Assembly (NCBI RefSeq): GCF_023093535.1
Contig: NZ_CP095757.1
Span: forward strand, 620,001 to 684,000
Reading direction: 5' to 3'
From: Halovivax limisalsi
Lineage (GTDB): Archaea > Halobacteriota > Halobacteria > Halobacteriales > Natrialbaceae
DNA length: 64,000 nucleotides
Of this stretch, positions 1 through 9,549 are shown piece by piece. The position numbers and the translations under genes are program-made. Within the stretch, counting starts at the first letter, position 1; the number at the start of each line of letters is the position of its first letter. The notes under the pieces were generated by a model. The model did no database searches. It was not told the origin of the DNA and saw nothing but the letters and a program-made list of their open reading frames with translations.

Positions 1-117
1 GCAATGTTCGAATCGGACTGATCACCGGAACAACGGTGCGGCGGCCGTGAGCGTGCCCGTTTGGGCACGCGAGCACGGGGAAAGGCTGGTTCGCGCTAGT
101 CCACTCACCGCGAGCGA

Positions 118-241
118 GTCCGCGGAGCGGACGAGCGAGCGGGCCGACGACCGATGTGGAGTGACGCGAAGCGTCACGGAACGGAGGGAGGAGCGCTTTT
201 CATCGAAGTTTTGCCGAGTGCGGTTGCGTAGCGACCGCACG
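118..241. repeat. three successive short hairpins in intergenic DNA
   Basis: Three inverted repeats follow each other: GTCCGC-GGA-GCGGAC at 118-132, GTGACGC-GAA-GCGTCAC at 161-177, and GTGCGGT...ACCGCAC at 219-241. They lie just past the 3' end of the PAN gene on the opposite strand, so they could end or protect its transcript. The purine-rich three-base loops resemble the hairpins found inside the GNAT gene near 25474-25486. I see no credible gene in bases 1-259. Confidence 0.6.
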
Positions 242-259
242 CAGCGCAAAAGTTCGGTA

Positions 260-1489
<1,230 letters not shown>

Positions 1490-1625
1490 TCTGACGAGCG
1501 ATGGATAAACGGCGGATGTAAATGTGCCTTTGGGTCGCGGTGGCCGACCGTCGGCCGGTTCGATGGCGTCAAGCGGTCGCCAGCAGCCCGGTCGCCGATC
1601 CGGGCGTCGGGTAGCGGGCGGCGGT

Positions 1626-3476
1626 TCAGACGACGAGGTCTTCTAGTTCGTCGAGGCGGTCGTCGTAGCGCGCGATCGCGCGCTCGATCGGGCCCGCCGA
1701 GCGCACGTCGACGCCGGCGATCTCGAGCAGGTCGAGCGGGTACTCGCGCGAGCCGAGCGAGAGGAACTCGCGGTAGTCCGCCGCGGCGTCCTCGCCCTCC
1801 CTGAGGATGGTGTCGGCGAGCGCGAGCGCGGCGGAGATGCCCGTCGCGTACTGGTAGACGTAGAACGCGCGGTAGAAGTGCGGGATGCGCATCCACTCGC
1901 GGGCGATGTGCTCGTCGAGGACCGCGGGCTGGTAGTACCGGTCCTTGCGCTCGCGGAAGAGCTCGTCGAGCCGGTCGGCGGTGAGGGGTTCGCCGGCCTC
2001 CTCGAGTTCGTGAGCACGGTGTTCGAACTCGGCGAACAGCGTCTGGCGAAAGAGCGTCGAGCGGACCCGCTCTGCGAACTCGTTGAGGACGTGGAGTCGG
2101 AACGCGGGGTCTTCGACCGTCTCGAGGAGGTGTTCGGTCAGTAGCGCCTCGTTGACGGTGCTGGCCACCTCGGCGACGAAGAGGTCGTAGCTCGCGTAGA
2201 TCGGCGTCTGGTTTTCGCTGGCGTACTCGGAGTGCATCGAGTGGCCGAGTTCGTGGGCCAGCGTGTACATCGAGGCGACGTCGTCCTGGTAGTTCAGCAG
2301 GATGTAGGGGTCGGTGTCGTACGCGCCGCCGGAGTAGGCGCCCGAGCGCTTGCCCTCGTTCTCGTAGACGTCGACCCAGCGCGAGTCGAGCCCGTCCGCG
2401 AGTCGGGATTGATACTCCTCGCCGAGCGGGGCTACGGCCTCGATCACGTGCTCGCAGGCGTCCTCGTAGGGAACGTCGGGTCCTTCGCCGCCGGAGAGGG
2501 GCACGTAGAGGTCCCACATCCGGAGCTCGTCGACCCCGAGCGCCTCGCGCTTGAGGTCGGCGTGGCGGTGGAGCGCGTCGAGATTGTCGGTCACGGTCTC
2601 GACGAGCGTGTCGTAGACCGAGACGGGAACGTTCGCGTCGTCGAGCGAGGCCTCGCGCGCGGTCTCGTAGTTCCTGGCTTCCGCGAGGCGGACGTCGGCG
2701 GTGACGCTCTTTGCGTAGGCGGTCGAGACCGTGTTTCGCATCGACGCCCACTCCTCGTAGTAGGCCTCGTAGACGCGCCGGCGGAAGTCCCTGTCCGGTC
2801 GTTTGAGCAGGTTGACGAAGTTGCTCTGGGTAATTTCGACCGGTTCGCCGCCGGTGGCTCCCGATCCCTCGTCTCCGTCGGCTCCCTCGTCGGTGCCGGC
2901 GCGGATCTCGCTCGGTTCGACGGTCGGGAACGACATGTCCGCGTTCGCGAGCATCGAGTAGACGCTGCTCGCCGTCCCCGTCACTTCGCCGAGGTCGGCG
3001 AGCAGGCTCTCGACCTCCGGCGAGCGCGTGTGGGGTTTCATCCGCAGGACGTCGTCGACGTACTGGCGATAGTGTTCGAGTCCCGGCTCCTCGTCGACGA
3101 ACGCCTCGAAGCGCTCGGCGGTGAGGGTCTGGATCTCGGGTTCGATGAAGGAGGTGGCCGACGCCGCGTTGGACTGCAGGGTCTCCCCGCGCGAGGCCAT
3201 CGCCTGGCGTTGCTGGTCGGCCGTGTCCTCGTCCCGACGCATGCGGGCGTAGGAAGCGACTTTCTGAACCTCCCGCGTGAGGGCCTCGTAGCCTTCGAGG
3301 ACCGCGAGGAGGCTCGTCGCATCCTCGGTCGTCGTCCCCTCGTACGACGCGAACTTCTCGACGCGGTCGCTGGCCGCCTCGTAGGCATCGCGCCACGCCT
3401 CGTCCGAGTCGTAGATTCGTTCGATCGCCCACCGATTCCCCCTGGGTACCGACTCGCGGTCGGGAACGCCACTCAT
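1626..3476 (-). CDS. pepF: oligoendopeptidase F (M3 metallopeptidase)
   Basis: A cytosolic zinc peptidase of 616 residues that should cut short peptides, for instance those released by the proteasome. The zinc motif HELGH sits near residues 405-409, followed by the usual downstream acidic segment, and the length fits the PepF branch of family M3. I chose the internal ATG giving MSGVPDRES rather than the start seven codons upstream, because the family begins close to this point. It lies upstream of PAN on the same strand with a 136-base gap, so it may be separately transcribed. Confidence 0.94.
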   Translation of the reverse strand: MSGVPDRESVPRGNRWAIERIYDSDEAWRDAYEAASDRVEKFASYEGTTTEDATSLLAVLEGYEALTREVQKVASYARMRRDEDTADQQRQAMASRGETLQSNAASATSFIEPEIQTLTAERFEAFVDEEPGLEHYRQYVDDVLRMKPHTRSPEVESLLADLGEVTGTASSVYSMLANADMSFPTVEPSEIRAGTDEGADGDEGSGATGGEPVEITQSNFVNLLKRPDRDFRRRVYEAYYEEWASMRNTVSTAYAKSVTADVRLAEARNYETAREASLDDANVPVSVYDTLVETVTDNLDALHRHADLKREALGVDELRMWDLYVPLSGGEGPDVPYEDACEHVIEAVAPLGEEYQSRLADGLDSRWVDVYENEGKRSGAYSGGAYDTDPYILLNYQDDVASMYTLAHELGHSMHSEYASENQTPIYASYDLFVAEVASTVNEALLTEHLLETVEDPAFRLHVLNEFAERVRSTLFRQTLFAEFEHRAHELEEAGEPLTADRLDELFRERKDRYYQPAVLDEHIAREWMRIPHFYRAFYVYQYATGISAALALADTILREGEDAAADYREFLSLGSREYPLDLLEIAGVDVRSAGPIERAIARYDDRLDELEDLVV

Positions 3477-3543
3477 CGATCGGGTTTCGAATCGCAACTG
3501 GTAAAGCGTAACGAACTGCGATTCGCCGTCGACTGCCGTCGAA

Positions 3544-3786
3544 TCAACCCCGCCGCTCGGCTGCGACCGCCGTCCGAATCACCCGGGCGAGCCCGAGGAC
3601 GGCGACGTAGGTCCCGACGAGCGTGACTCCCGCGTAGAGAAACGCCCCGAGCGCCGTCGGCCCCGTCCCGCCCTGACCGAGGAACTGGCCGGCGAACCAC
3701 GTCCCGAACGTGACGAGGAGCAGTCCGGCGGCGATGCGGATCGAGGCCCGCCAGTAGGCGCTGTACTCCTCGGGATCGAGATTCAT
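3544..3786 (-). CDS. small membrane protein, two transmembrane segments
   Basis: An 80-residue protein with an acidic N-terminus (MNLDPEEYSAYWRAS) and two hydrophobic helices at about residues 15-35 and 45-67, ending in a basic tail. A run of T residues on the minus strand (GTTTTTTACGG) lies about 25 bases before the ATG and could be the promoter. No function recognised. It is followed on the same strand by pepF after about 70 bases. Confidence 0.75.
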   Translation of the reverse strand: MNLDPEEYSAYWRASIRIAAGLLLVTFGTWFAGQFLGQGGTGPTALGAFLYAGVTLVGTYVAVLGLARVIRTAVAAERRG

Positions 3787-3990
3787 GTTCGGGTGGAGGG
3801 AGGCGGCCGTAAAAAACGTACTCGAACGTGGCTAGGAGACCGTCCGGAGCACCCCGACCGTCATCTCGGCTGGCCTCGAGGGGCGCCCGAGACGGGTGCC
3901 GGCCGTTGCCGAGATCGCCAGGGTACGGGATCGGGGCCGGCGAACGGTTGCCTCGCACGGCTGTCGCTGATAGCAACCGCCACTCGCAAG

Positions 3991-4000
3991 CCTTATTATT
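3991..4000 (+). promoter_or_regulatory. TATA box for the 4023 membrane protein gene
   Basis: CCTTATTATT ends 23 bases before the ATG at 4023. This is the archaeal TATA spacing expected when transcription starts at or next to the start codon, and it supports 4023 over the longer upstream reading frame. Confidence 0.6.
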
Positions 4001-4022
4001 CGCGCCGTGGTGGCCGGTACTA

Positions 4023-4436
4023 ATGCAGCGGACTCGCCCGGCCTCCGTCCACGCCATCGAAATCGCGCTCTCGATAGCCGTCCTCCTCGTCGCGCTCGTC
4101 ATGAGTACCGACGCGCCCGTTGGGTTTCCGACGCGACCAGCCGTCGGCGACGTCCCACTCGATCCGGAACTCCTCGTTCCCGGATTGCTTGGGCTCGCAT
4201 CGCTCGGCTATTCCATCCGTCGCGGCCTCGGGATCGTGTCGGTGCTCATCGGCCTTCTCGGTGCGGTCACGGTAGCGCTGGCAGCCGTCAGCCTCCACAC
4301 CCTCTACAGCGGGTCGGCCGCCGGCGTGTTCGGCGGCGGACTCCTCACCCTCAGCGTCGGGATTCCGCTCGCGCTGTTCGTTCTCGGCGTCGGCGCCGTC
4401 GACCTGCTCCGGCGCGGCGACGTGGGATCCGGCTGA
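4023..4436 (+). CDS. integral membrane protein, about four helices
   Basis: A 137-residue hydrophobic protein with four predicted membrane segments (about residues 10-28, 47-63, 68-88 and 98-128), Gly/Leu/Val-rich with short loops. No recognised domain. The start is set by the TATA box at 3991-4000. It stands alone, divergent from the small membrane gene at 3544-3786 and convergent with the exported protease-like gene at 4519. Confidence 0.8.
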   Translation: MQRTRPASVHAIEIALSIAVLLVALVMSTDAPVGFPTRPAVGDVPLDPELLVPGLLGLASLGYSIRRGLGIVSVLIGLLGAVTVALAAVSLHTLYSGSAAGVFGGGLLTLSVGIPLALFVLGVGAVDLLRRGDVGSG

Positions 4437-4518
4437 CCGGACGGTCGCGAGCAGCGGCGATCGATCGACGCCGTCCGAAAACGAGGGGCCCGGACGATGA
4501 CCGTCGGGCTGGGGCGGC

Positions 4519-5733
4519 TCACTCCGGTTTGATCCGGGTGACGAACGAGTCGCTCCAGTTGCCGTTCTGGATCTTGTCCGCGGGCTCGTCGTAGCCGTTG
4601 TGGACCTTGTGGTAGAAGTCGCTGGGGAGCCAGCCGGCGTCTTTGTATCCGACGACGGTCACGCTGTGGCCGTTGACCCAGCCCTTGTCCTTCTTGGTGT
4701 ACGGGCCGTTTATCATATTCAACATCGGCGGATTGTTGTTCGACACGGCATCCTTGATGTTCCCGCGGATCATGAAGTGATTGTTATTTCCGTTGTACGA
4801 GTTGGATCCCTCGGCGTAGTTCGAGATGCCGTTGTCGATGTCGTGGAACTCCGAGTACCCGCTCGAGTCTGTGTTCATGTCGTCGTGGAGTCGGTCGATG
4901 AGCGCGTCGATCTCGTCGTACTCCCACTCGTCGATCCCCTCGTGGTACCCGATCGCCATCGAGCCGGCGATGGGGGAGCAGCCGTCCCACTCGTCCCACT
5001 CGTCGTCGCCGGAGCCGTAGTCGGTATCGTCGGCACCGCCGTCGTCGTAGTCCGTCCAGTTGGGAACGTCGCTGATCTCGTCGTCCGTGCCGCCCTCCCA
5101 GTCCGGCGGATCCGTGAAGACGGTTTTGGAGGATGCAACGCGTTTCGGGGACCCGTCCGCGTCGGGGCGGAAGGTCGGTTTCAGGAGGTCGGCGTGCTCG
5201 ACCGCCGGTGCCGGCACGACGCGCTCTCCGCGGAGATCGACCATCCGCCGGTCGGTAGTCTCGACGCCGAACTGGACCCCGCCGTGGTACAGGAACCGAT
5301 CTCGAACGGCCAGTCCGTGTCGGGAGCTCACCTGCGCCGCCCGGTCCAGACGGCGATGCGGCGCCGTGGAGCGGCCGAAGGCGAGTACGGGTGAGACGAG
5401 CTGGTCGGCGTCGATCGTGATGTATCCCACGTCCCGTCCGCGGTCTTCGATCGCGAACACCCAGGCGCGGGGGACGTACTCGACGACGCCGTCGGTCTCG
5501 ACCTTGCCGAAGTACAGCTGTCCGTCGGTGACGCCACTCGGGGCCCAGTCGTCGTACTCGTCCCACGTCGCGAGCTGTGCGACCGTCTCTCTGGCGACTC
5601 GTCCCGCCGTGTCCTTCGTCACCCGTTCGTCGGTCGCCGCTGTCGCCGAGCCGGACGATGCGAGCGCCAGTCCGCCGATGCCCATCGCGCCGATACGTTT
5701 CAACACGCCTCGCCTGCTGGTATCTTCCAGCAT
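4519..5733 (-). CDS. Tat-exported papain-fold peptidase-like protein (C10/C39 type)
   Basis: A 404-residue protein with a twin-arginine signal (SRRGVLKR) and hydrophobic stretch to about residue 33. Residues 95-125 (GYITIDADQLVSPVLAFGRS) resemble the propeptide of streptopain-like C10 proteases. An acidic linker (210-250) leads to the catalytic-type segment DGCSPIAGSMAIGYH (Cys252) and GHSVTVVGY (His356), the Cys-His pair of C10/C39 peptidases. Probably a secreted protease or hydrolase with an N-terminal pro-region. The C-terminal third is richer in Asn, Lys and Met than its neighbours. Family assignment is inferred from motifs; activity is not shown. Confidence 0.75.
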   Translation of the reverse strand: MLEDTSRRGVLKRIGAMGIGGLALASSGSATAATDERVTKDTAGRVARETVAQLATWDEYDDWAPSGVTDGQLYFGKVETDGVVEYVPRAWVFAIEDRGRDVGYITIDADQLVSPVLAFGRSTAPHRRLDRAAQVSSRHGLAVRDRFLYHGGVQFGVETTDRRMVDLRGERVVPAPAVEHADLLKPTFRPDADGSPKRVASSKTVFTDPPDWEGGTDDEISDVPNWTDYDDGGADDTDYGSGDDEWDEWDGCSPIAGSMAIGYHEGIDEWEYDEIDALIDRLHDDMNTDSSGYSEFHDIDNGISNYAEGSNSYNGNNNHFMIRGNIKDAVSNNNPPMLNMINGPYTKKDKGWVNGHSVTVVGYKDAGWLPSDFYHKVHNGYDEPADKIQNGNWSDSFVTRIKPE

Positions 5734-6014
5734 GGGCGATATTGATTCTGAGCGGGAACAAATAACTAATTATGAATGGGAATTATGAACAATGATATTA
5801 CTAACGCATCCGGACCGTATTTGGTGACCCTAGTATCCAATTCGTCACATCGACGCCGGTCAACTATATGATTAGATGACATAGGGGTCCCGTCGAGACG
5901 GGGCGTTCCAGCGGAGTGATGCTACTCGTCGGCGATTGCAGACGGTTCCTCGCGGATCGATACCGGTCGGAGCGCTCGTACGACGGGCGCCGGAGTCCGT
6001 CGCTGCCGAACCGA

Positions 6015-6710
6015 TCACTCGCCGAAGTCGCCCAGGTCCGTCTGGGACGTAGCGGCGAGGACTTCCTCGCAGGTCGACCACGTCTCGCGAGCGCCGTCCG
6101 GCAGACGACCGTGATCCGCGACGTAGGTCTCGAGAAAGGTCCGGGTCGTCGGATCGCTCGGATAGCCGCTGCCGATCTCGTCGTAGCCCTCGTCGGCGAA
6201 ACTGGCCGCGAGGCGCTCGATCCGGGCGTCCCGCTCGACCTTCGCGACGATGCTCGCCGCGCCGACCAGCGGGTCCGCAGCGTCGGCGCCGTGAAACGCG
6301 TCGATCGACGCGTCCCGGGCGAGCCCGTCGGCGACCCGACGGGCGAATCGGTCGGCGTCGGTGTCGCAGGCGTCGCAGACGCCTCGTGGGACGAGGTCGT
6401 CGTCGGCCGTCGCCTCGATCCCGGCGTCGTTCAGGGCGGCCTCGATCGCGCAAACGTGCGCCTCGACGGCCAGGCCGTTCATGTCCGTCTCGGGTGCGTC
6501 GATCCGCGCGGGGGTGATCACCGCGACGCCGACCGCGATCCCGTCGTCCGCCCGAAGCGTCTGCGACAGCGACTCGCGCGTCTCCTGGGCCAGGTCCTTC
6601 GAGTCGGCGATTCCCTCGGGAAGCCGGTCGCGACGGTCGACGTGGACGGCCGCCGCGACCATCGGGCCGATCGCCGGCCCCTTGCCCGCCTCGTCGACGC
6701 CGAAGCGCAT
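6015..6710 (-). CDS. rnhB: ribonuclease HII
   Basis: A 231-residue type 2 RNase H that should remove RNA from RNA-DNA hybrids and misplaced ribonucleotides. The N-terminus MRFGVDEAGKGPAIGPM holds the Asp-Glu metal ligands (D6, E7), and further acidic ligands follow in the DAFHGADAADPLVGA segment, with the conserved SIVAKVERDARI just after. Length and ATG start fit the archaeal family. About 280 bases between this gene and the exported protease gene upstream are AT-richer and hold no clear gene. Confidence 0.95.
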   Translation of the reverse strand: MRFGVDEAGKGPAIGPMVAAAVHVDRRDRLPEGIADSKDLAQETRESLSQTLRADDGIAVGVAVITPARIDAPETDMNGLAVEAHVCAIEAALNDAGIEATADDDLVPRGVCDACDTDADRFARRVADGLARDASIDAFHGADAADPLVGAASIVAKVERDARIERLAASFADEGYDEIGSGYPSDPTTRTFLETYVADHGRLPDGARETWSTCEEVLAATSQTDLGDFGE

Positions 6711-6802
6711 CGATCGACCAATCGACCGACGGGTGCAAAATCGTTGTGACTCGATCCGAACGGGACGGAAGATATACCGTCGCCGGCGAGAGGGTGTGTG
6801 GC

Positions 6803-7288
6803 ATGGGACCCGTGAACGCCCACGAGCTGGACTGGACCGCGATCGAGGACGGCGAGATACGGGTCAGGAGAAAGCAATTGGGCGAGGCGGCCGGCGGCGA
6901 CCGGATCGGCTGTAGCCTCTACGAGCTTCCGGCCGGCGAGCGATCCTGGCCGTACCACTACCACGCGGCCAACGAGGAGGCGATCTACGTACTCTCGGGC
7001 ACGGGGACGCTCCGGCTCGGTGACGAGACGTACGCACTCGAACCGGGGGATTACGCCTCGCTTCCGGCGACCCCGGACGGGGGTCACGCGGTGGCAAACG
7101 ACTCGGACGGACCGCTGCGCTACCTGGTCGTCTCGACCATGAACGAACCGGACGTGACCGTCTATCCCGATTCGGAGACATTTGGCGTCTTCGTCGGCAG
7201 CCCGCCCGGCGGGTCAGGGTCGCGACTCCTCCACGGCTACTACCCGATCGACGCCGACGTCGATTACTGGGACGAGCAGACGCGCTAG
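6803..7288 (+). CDS. cupin-domain protein
   Basis: A 161-residue single-domain cupin. Metal ligands are visible in PYHYHAANEEAIYVLSG (motif 1, about residues 51-67, two His and a Glu) and in the segment PGDYASLPATPDGGHAV (motif 2, final His). The substrate is not evident; relatives include sugar-phosphate-binding and dioxygenase-like cupins. A TATA-like GATATACC at 6771-6778 lies about 25-30 bases before the ATG, which supports this start over the upstream one. It is divergent from rnhB and its stop overlaps the stop of the small membrane gene on the other strand. Confidence 0.85.
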   Translation: MGPVNAHELDWTAIEDGEIRVRRKQLGEAAGGDRIGCSLYELPAGERSWPYHYHAANEEAIYVLSGTGTLRLGDETYALEPGDYASLPATPDGGHAVANDSDGPLRYLVVSTMNEPDVTVYPDSETFGVFVGSPPGGSGSRLLHGYYPIDADVDYWDEQTR

Positions 7289-7449
7289 GGTCCGACCATC
7301 CGGTAGCGAAACCCTAGGTAGCCAAGGATCAACGCGAAGGTGCCGGCGAAGAGGTATTCGCCGGTATCGATCGAGTAGATCAGTCCGAGGGTGTTGAGCG
7401 CGACGCCGATCAGGTAGAACGCCTTCAACTGCCTGTCGGAGACGGTCAC
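7285..7449 (-). CDS. 54-residue membrane protein coupled to pus10
   Basis: A short reading frame with a GTG start that overlaps the pus10 stop as GTGA. It reads VTVSDRQLKAFYLIGVALN and on, with two hydrophobic helices (residues 10-26 and 32-46) and a basic end RYRMVGP. The four-base overlap, acceptable codon use and two clean membrane segments argue that it is a real gene, translationally coupled to pus10. Function unknown. Confidence 0.7.
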   Translation of the reverse strand: MTVSDRQLKAFYLIGVALNTLGLIYSIDTGEYLFAGTFALILGYLGFRYRMVGP

Positions 7450-8918
7450 GACGCGTCCCCCTCGTCGGTCGGATCGGGTTCGGTGTTCGCCTCGTTCATG
7501 TCACGCTCGTCTTCGAAGTACTCGGGTTGCTCGAACGGTTCGTCCTCGCCTTCCACGGCGAGCACGTCGAGCGCGAGTACGTCAGCCCCGGTCTCGAGCA
7601 GGCCGGCGACGCTGGGTTCCGTCCGGCCGTCGTCGCCGCTGATGAGTTCCTTGATGTAGAGGCCGCCCGCGCCGTGGACCTCGATGGTCGCGGTCGTGGC
7701 GGTGCCCTCGCTCGGTTCCGTCGCGTCGGCATCTCCCCCTGCCGCGTCCACGCTCTCGGCCATCGCGTCGGCGATTCCGAGTTCGCCGTCGATCCCGTAG
7801 ACGGTGCGCTCGCGGGTTAGCGCGGCGCGGCGGTGGTCAACGCGCTGGGGCGTGTACTGCTCGACGGTCGTCCCCTCGAGCTCGTCGAACGCCGTCTCGA
7901 GGGCGTCGGCGTCGACCGGGTCGTCGAACCGCACCGCGGCGCGGTAGCGCTTGCTCGCGTCGTGTTCCTTGACGCGCTCGACCATGTCGTGGGTCGCGAG
8001 GCGGAGACCCTCGACCTCGACGGCACCAGCGGCGGCCTCGTTGATCGCGGCTTCGAGCGCCGCGACGTCGGGCGTCCGGGAACGGGGGTGTTTCACCTCG
8101 AGGACGAACGGCCGGCCGGTGCCGAGCATCCGGGCGTCGACGTCCTCGCGGCCGGCGCCGTGGAACGTGCCCTCGCGCCCGTCCATCGCCTCGACGACGT
8201 GCGGGCGGACCGTCTCCTCGACGCTGGTGTCGTAGAGGTAGCCCGATCCGCCGCAGTAGTCGCAGGGTTCCTCGCCGTCGTCTGCCAGCTGGGTACCGCT
8301 CCCGCCGCACTCCCGACAGGGCCACTCCGTCTGCGGGATATCGCGCTCGAGCTTGCGGTACCGGCCGTAGACGAACGCGGGGTTGAGCTGGCGGTCGACG
8401 GCGTGGCCCGTCACCGACTCGCCGTCTTCGAGCACCGAGAGCGGGTCGAACGCCGAGAGGTCGAGGACGCAGAGGACGTCCGGGCGCTCGAAGTCGACCT
8501 CGGTGCCCGTCCGCGCGCCGACGCGCCGGCCTACTTCGCGGTTGACCTCGCGCTTGAACGGTTCGCCGGCGTCGGGGTCCAGGCCCGCGTCCTCGCGCAG
8601 CAGGCGGTCGTTCTCCTCGACCAGCGGCGGGACGACCGTTCCCACCTGGTAGGTCGCAAACTCGACGTCCTCCAGCGTCTCGACGACCGCCCCGGCCAGC
8701 GCGTCGTAGGTCCCGCTGTAGCCCTCGCAGACCCAGCACTCGGCGGGGTCGTCCGACTCGTAGGGCTCGTCCGCCTCGAGGGCCAGCGTCGTCCGCAGCG
8801 CCCGGCCGCGCTCGTCGTTTCGCAGGCCGAAGCTCCGGTCGGCGAACGGCCGCCCGAGACAGGCGTCACAGACGGGGCCGCCGGCGAGCAGGTCGGCCGC
8901 CGATTCCGTGATGGTCAT
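7446..8918 (-). CDS. pus10: tRNA pseudouridine synthase Pus10
   Basis: A 490-residue enzyme that makes pseudouridine 54 and 55 in the T-loop of archaeal tRNA. The N-terminal zinc and THUMP-type part has CxxC pairs at residues 17-20 and 61-64. The catalytic Asp is D259 in GREDVDARMLG, followed by GRPFVLEVKHPR. Between them, residues 201-226 hold two CxxCGGSG units like DnaJ zinc knuckles, an insertion I do not associate with the core family. An acidic, Thr-rich insert (about 390-408) and a long acidic tail are typical of halophiles. The ATG lies at the head of a two-gene unit with the small membrane gene. Confidence 0.94.
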   Translation of the reverse strand: MTITESAADLLAGGPVCDACLGRPFADRSFGLRNDERGRALRTTLALEADEPYESDDPAECWVCEGYSGTYDALAGAVVETLEDVEFATYQVGTVVPPLVEENDRLLREDAGLDPDAGEPFKREVNREVGRRVGARTGTEVDFERPDVLCVLDLSAFDPLSVLEDGESVTGHAVDRQLNPAFVYGRYRKLERDIPQTEWPCRECGGSGTQLADDGEEPCDYCGGSGYLYDTSVEETVRPHVVEAMDGREGTFHGAGREDVDARMLGTGRPFVLEVKHPRSRTPDVAALEAAINEAAAGAVEVEGLRLATHDMVERVKEHDASKRYRAAVRFDDPVDADALETAFDELEGTTVEQYTPQRVDHRRAALTRERTVYGIDGELGIADAMAESVDAAGGDADATEPSEGTATTATIEVHGAGGLYIKELISGDDGRTEPSVAGLLETGADVLALDVLAVEGEDEPFEQPEYFEDERDMNEANTEPDPTDEGDAS

Positions 8919-9089
8919 TGTACCCAGGTGGGGACGGCGGGCCTAACACGCTTTCCATTCGACGGAGCGGTGAGCAGGAGGATTCTGCCTCGGTCGGCCG
9001 TCTGCCCGTGCGTCCGTTGGCGCCCGCCACGCTCCACTCGGCACCGACCGAAACGCTCATTATTCGAACACCTATTCCCTTCAGTAAAG

Positions 9090-9491
9090 ATGTTACTCCC
9101 GGTAGTCGCGATCGGTGCGTTCTTTCCGATCGTACTCGTCGCAGTGACGACAGGGTGGCTCGTCTACCAGGATGCAGCCGCTCGCGATGCGTCGAACCCC
9201 CTGTCTCGGGCGGTATCAGCAGGTCTCCTGCCGGTTCCGTCGGGCATTCAGTACTACTGGAATCGCCGAGACCTGGGTCCGCGGGAGTCGTCCGTTAGCG
9301 ACGCTGAACGGTACGCCGGCGTCCTGTGGTTCGTGGGCGTGCTGGCACTGCTCGCCGGGGCAGTTCTGTCCCCGCCGGATCCGTTCTCGGTGGGCCTGTA
9401 CGCCATCTACAGCGTGCTCCCCGCGGCGATCGTCGGGTATCTGTTCGTGTTCGTGACCGAGTGGGCGTATCGCGGATCGGCTCCGAACTAA
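9090..9491 (+). CDS. small membrane protein
   Basis: A 133-residue protein with a strongly hydrophobic N-terminus (residues 1-25) and two further helices (about 77-93 and 104-124). Between them lies SGIQYYWNRRDLGPRESSVSD. An ATTATTCG stretch 25-30 bases before the ATG at 9090 could be its promoter, which favours this start over the much longer upstream frame that runs antisense to pus10. No function recognised. Confidence 0.75.
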   Translation: MLLPVVAIGAFFPIVLVAVTTGWLVYQDAAARDASNPLSRAVSAGLLPVPSGIQYYWNRRDLGPRESSVSDAERYAGVLWFVGVLALLAGAVLSPPDPFSVGLYAIYSVLPAAIVGYLFVFVTEWAYRGSAPN

Positions 9492-9549
9492 GGTGAACCT
9501 GCCCGTCGCCGATCACCGTTTTCAAGACGGTCGACTGCATGGGGCCGGT

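Noticed and set aside
22-249. Small Arg/Ser-rich frame at the left edge
   Set aside because: It overlaps the three hairpins and has a composition typical of non-coding shadows.
2232-3626. 464-residue plus-strand frame opposite pepF
   Set aside because: Lies entirely over pepF and shows no own motif or promoter.
5872-6804. 310-residue minus-strand frame over rnhB
   Set aside because: Different frame from RNase HII, Arg-rich and without motifs; the 6015-6710 frame holds the RNase HII residues.
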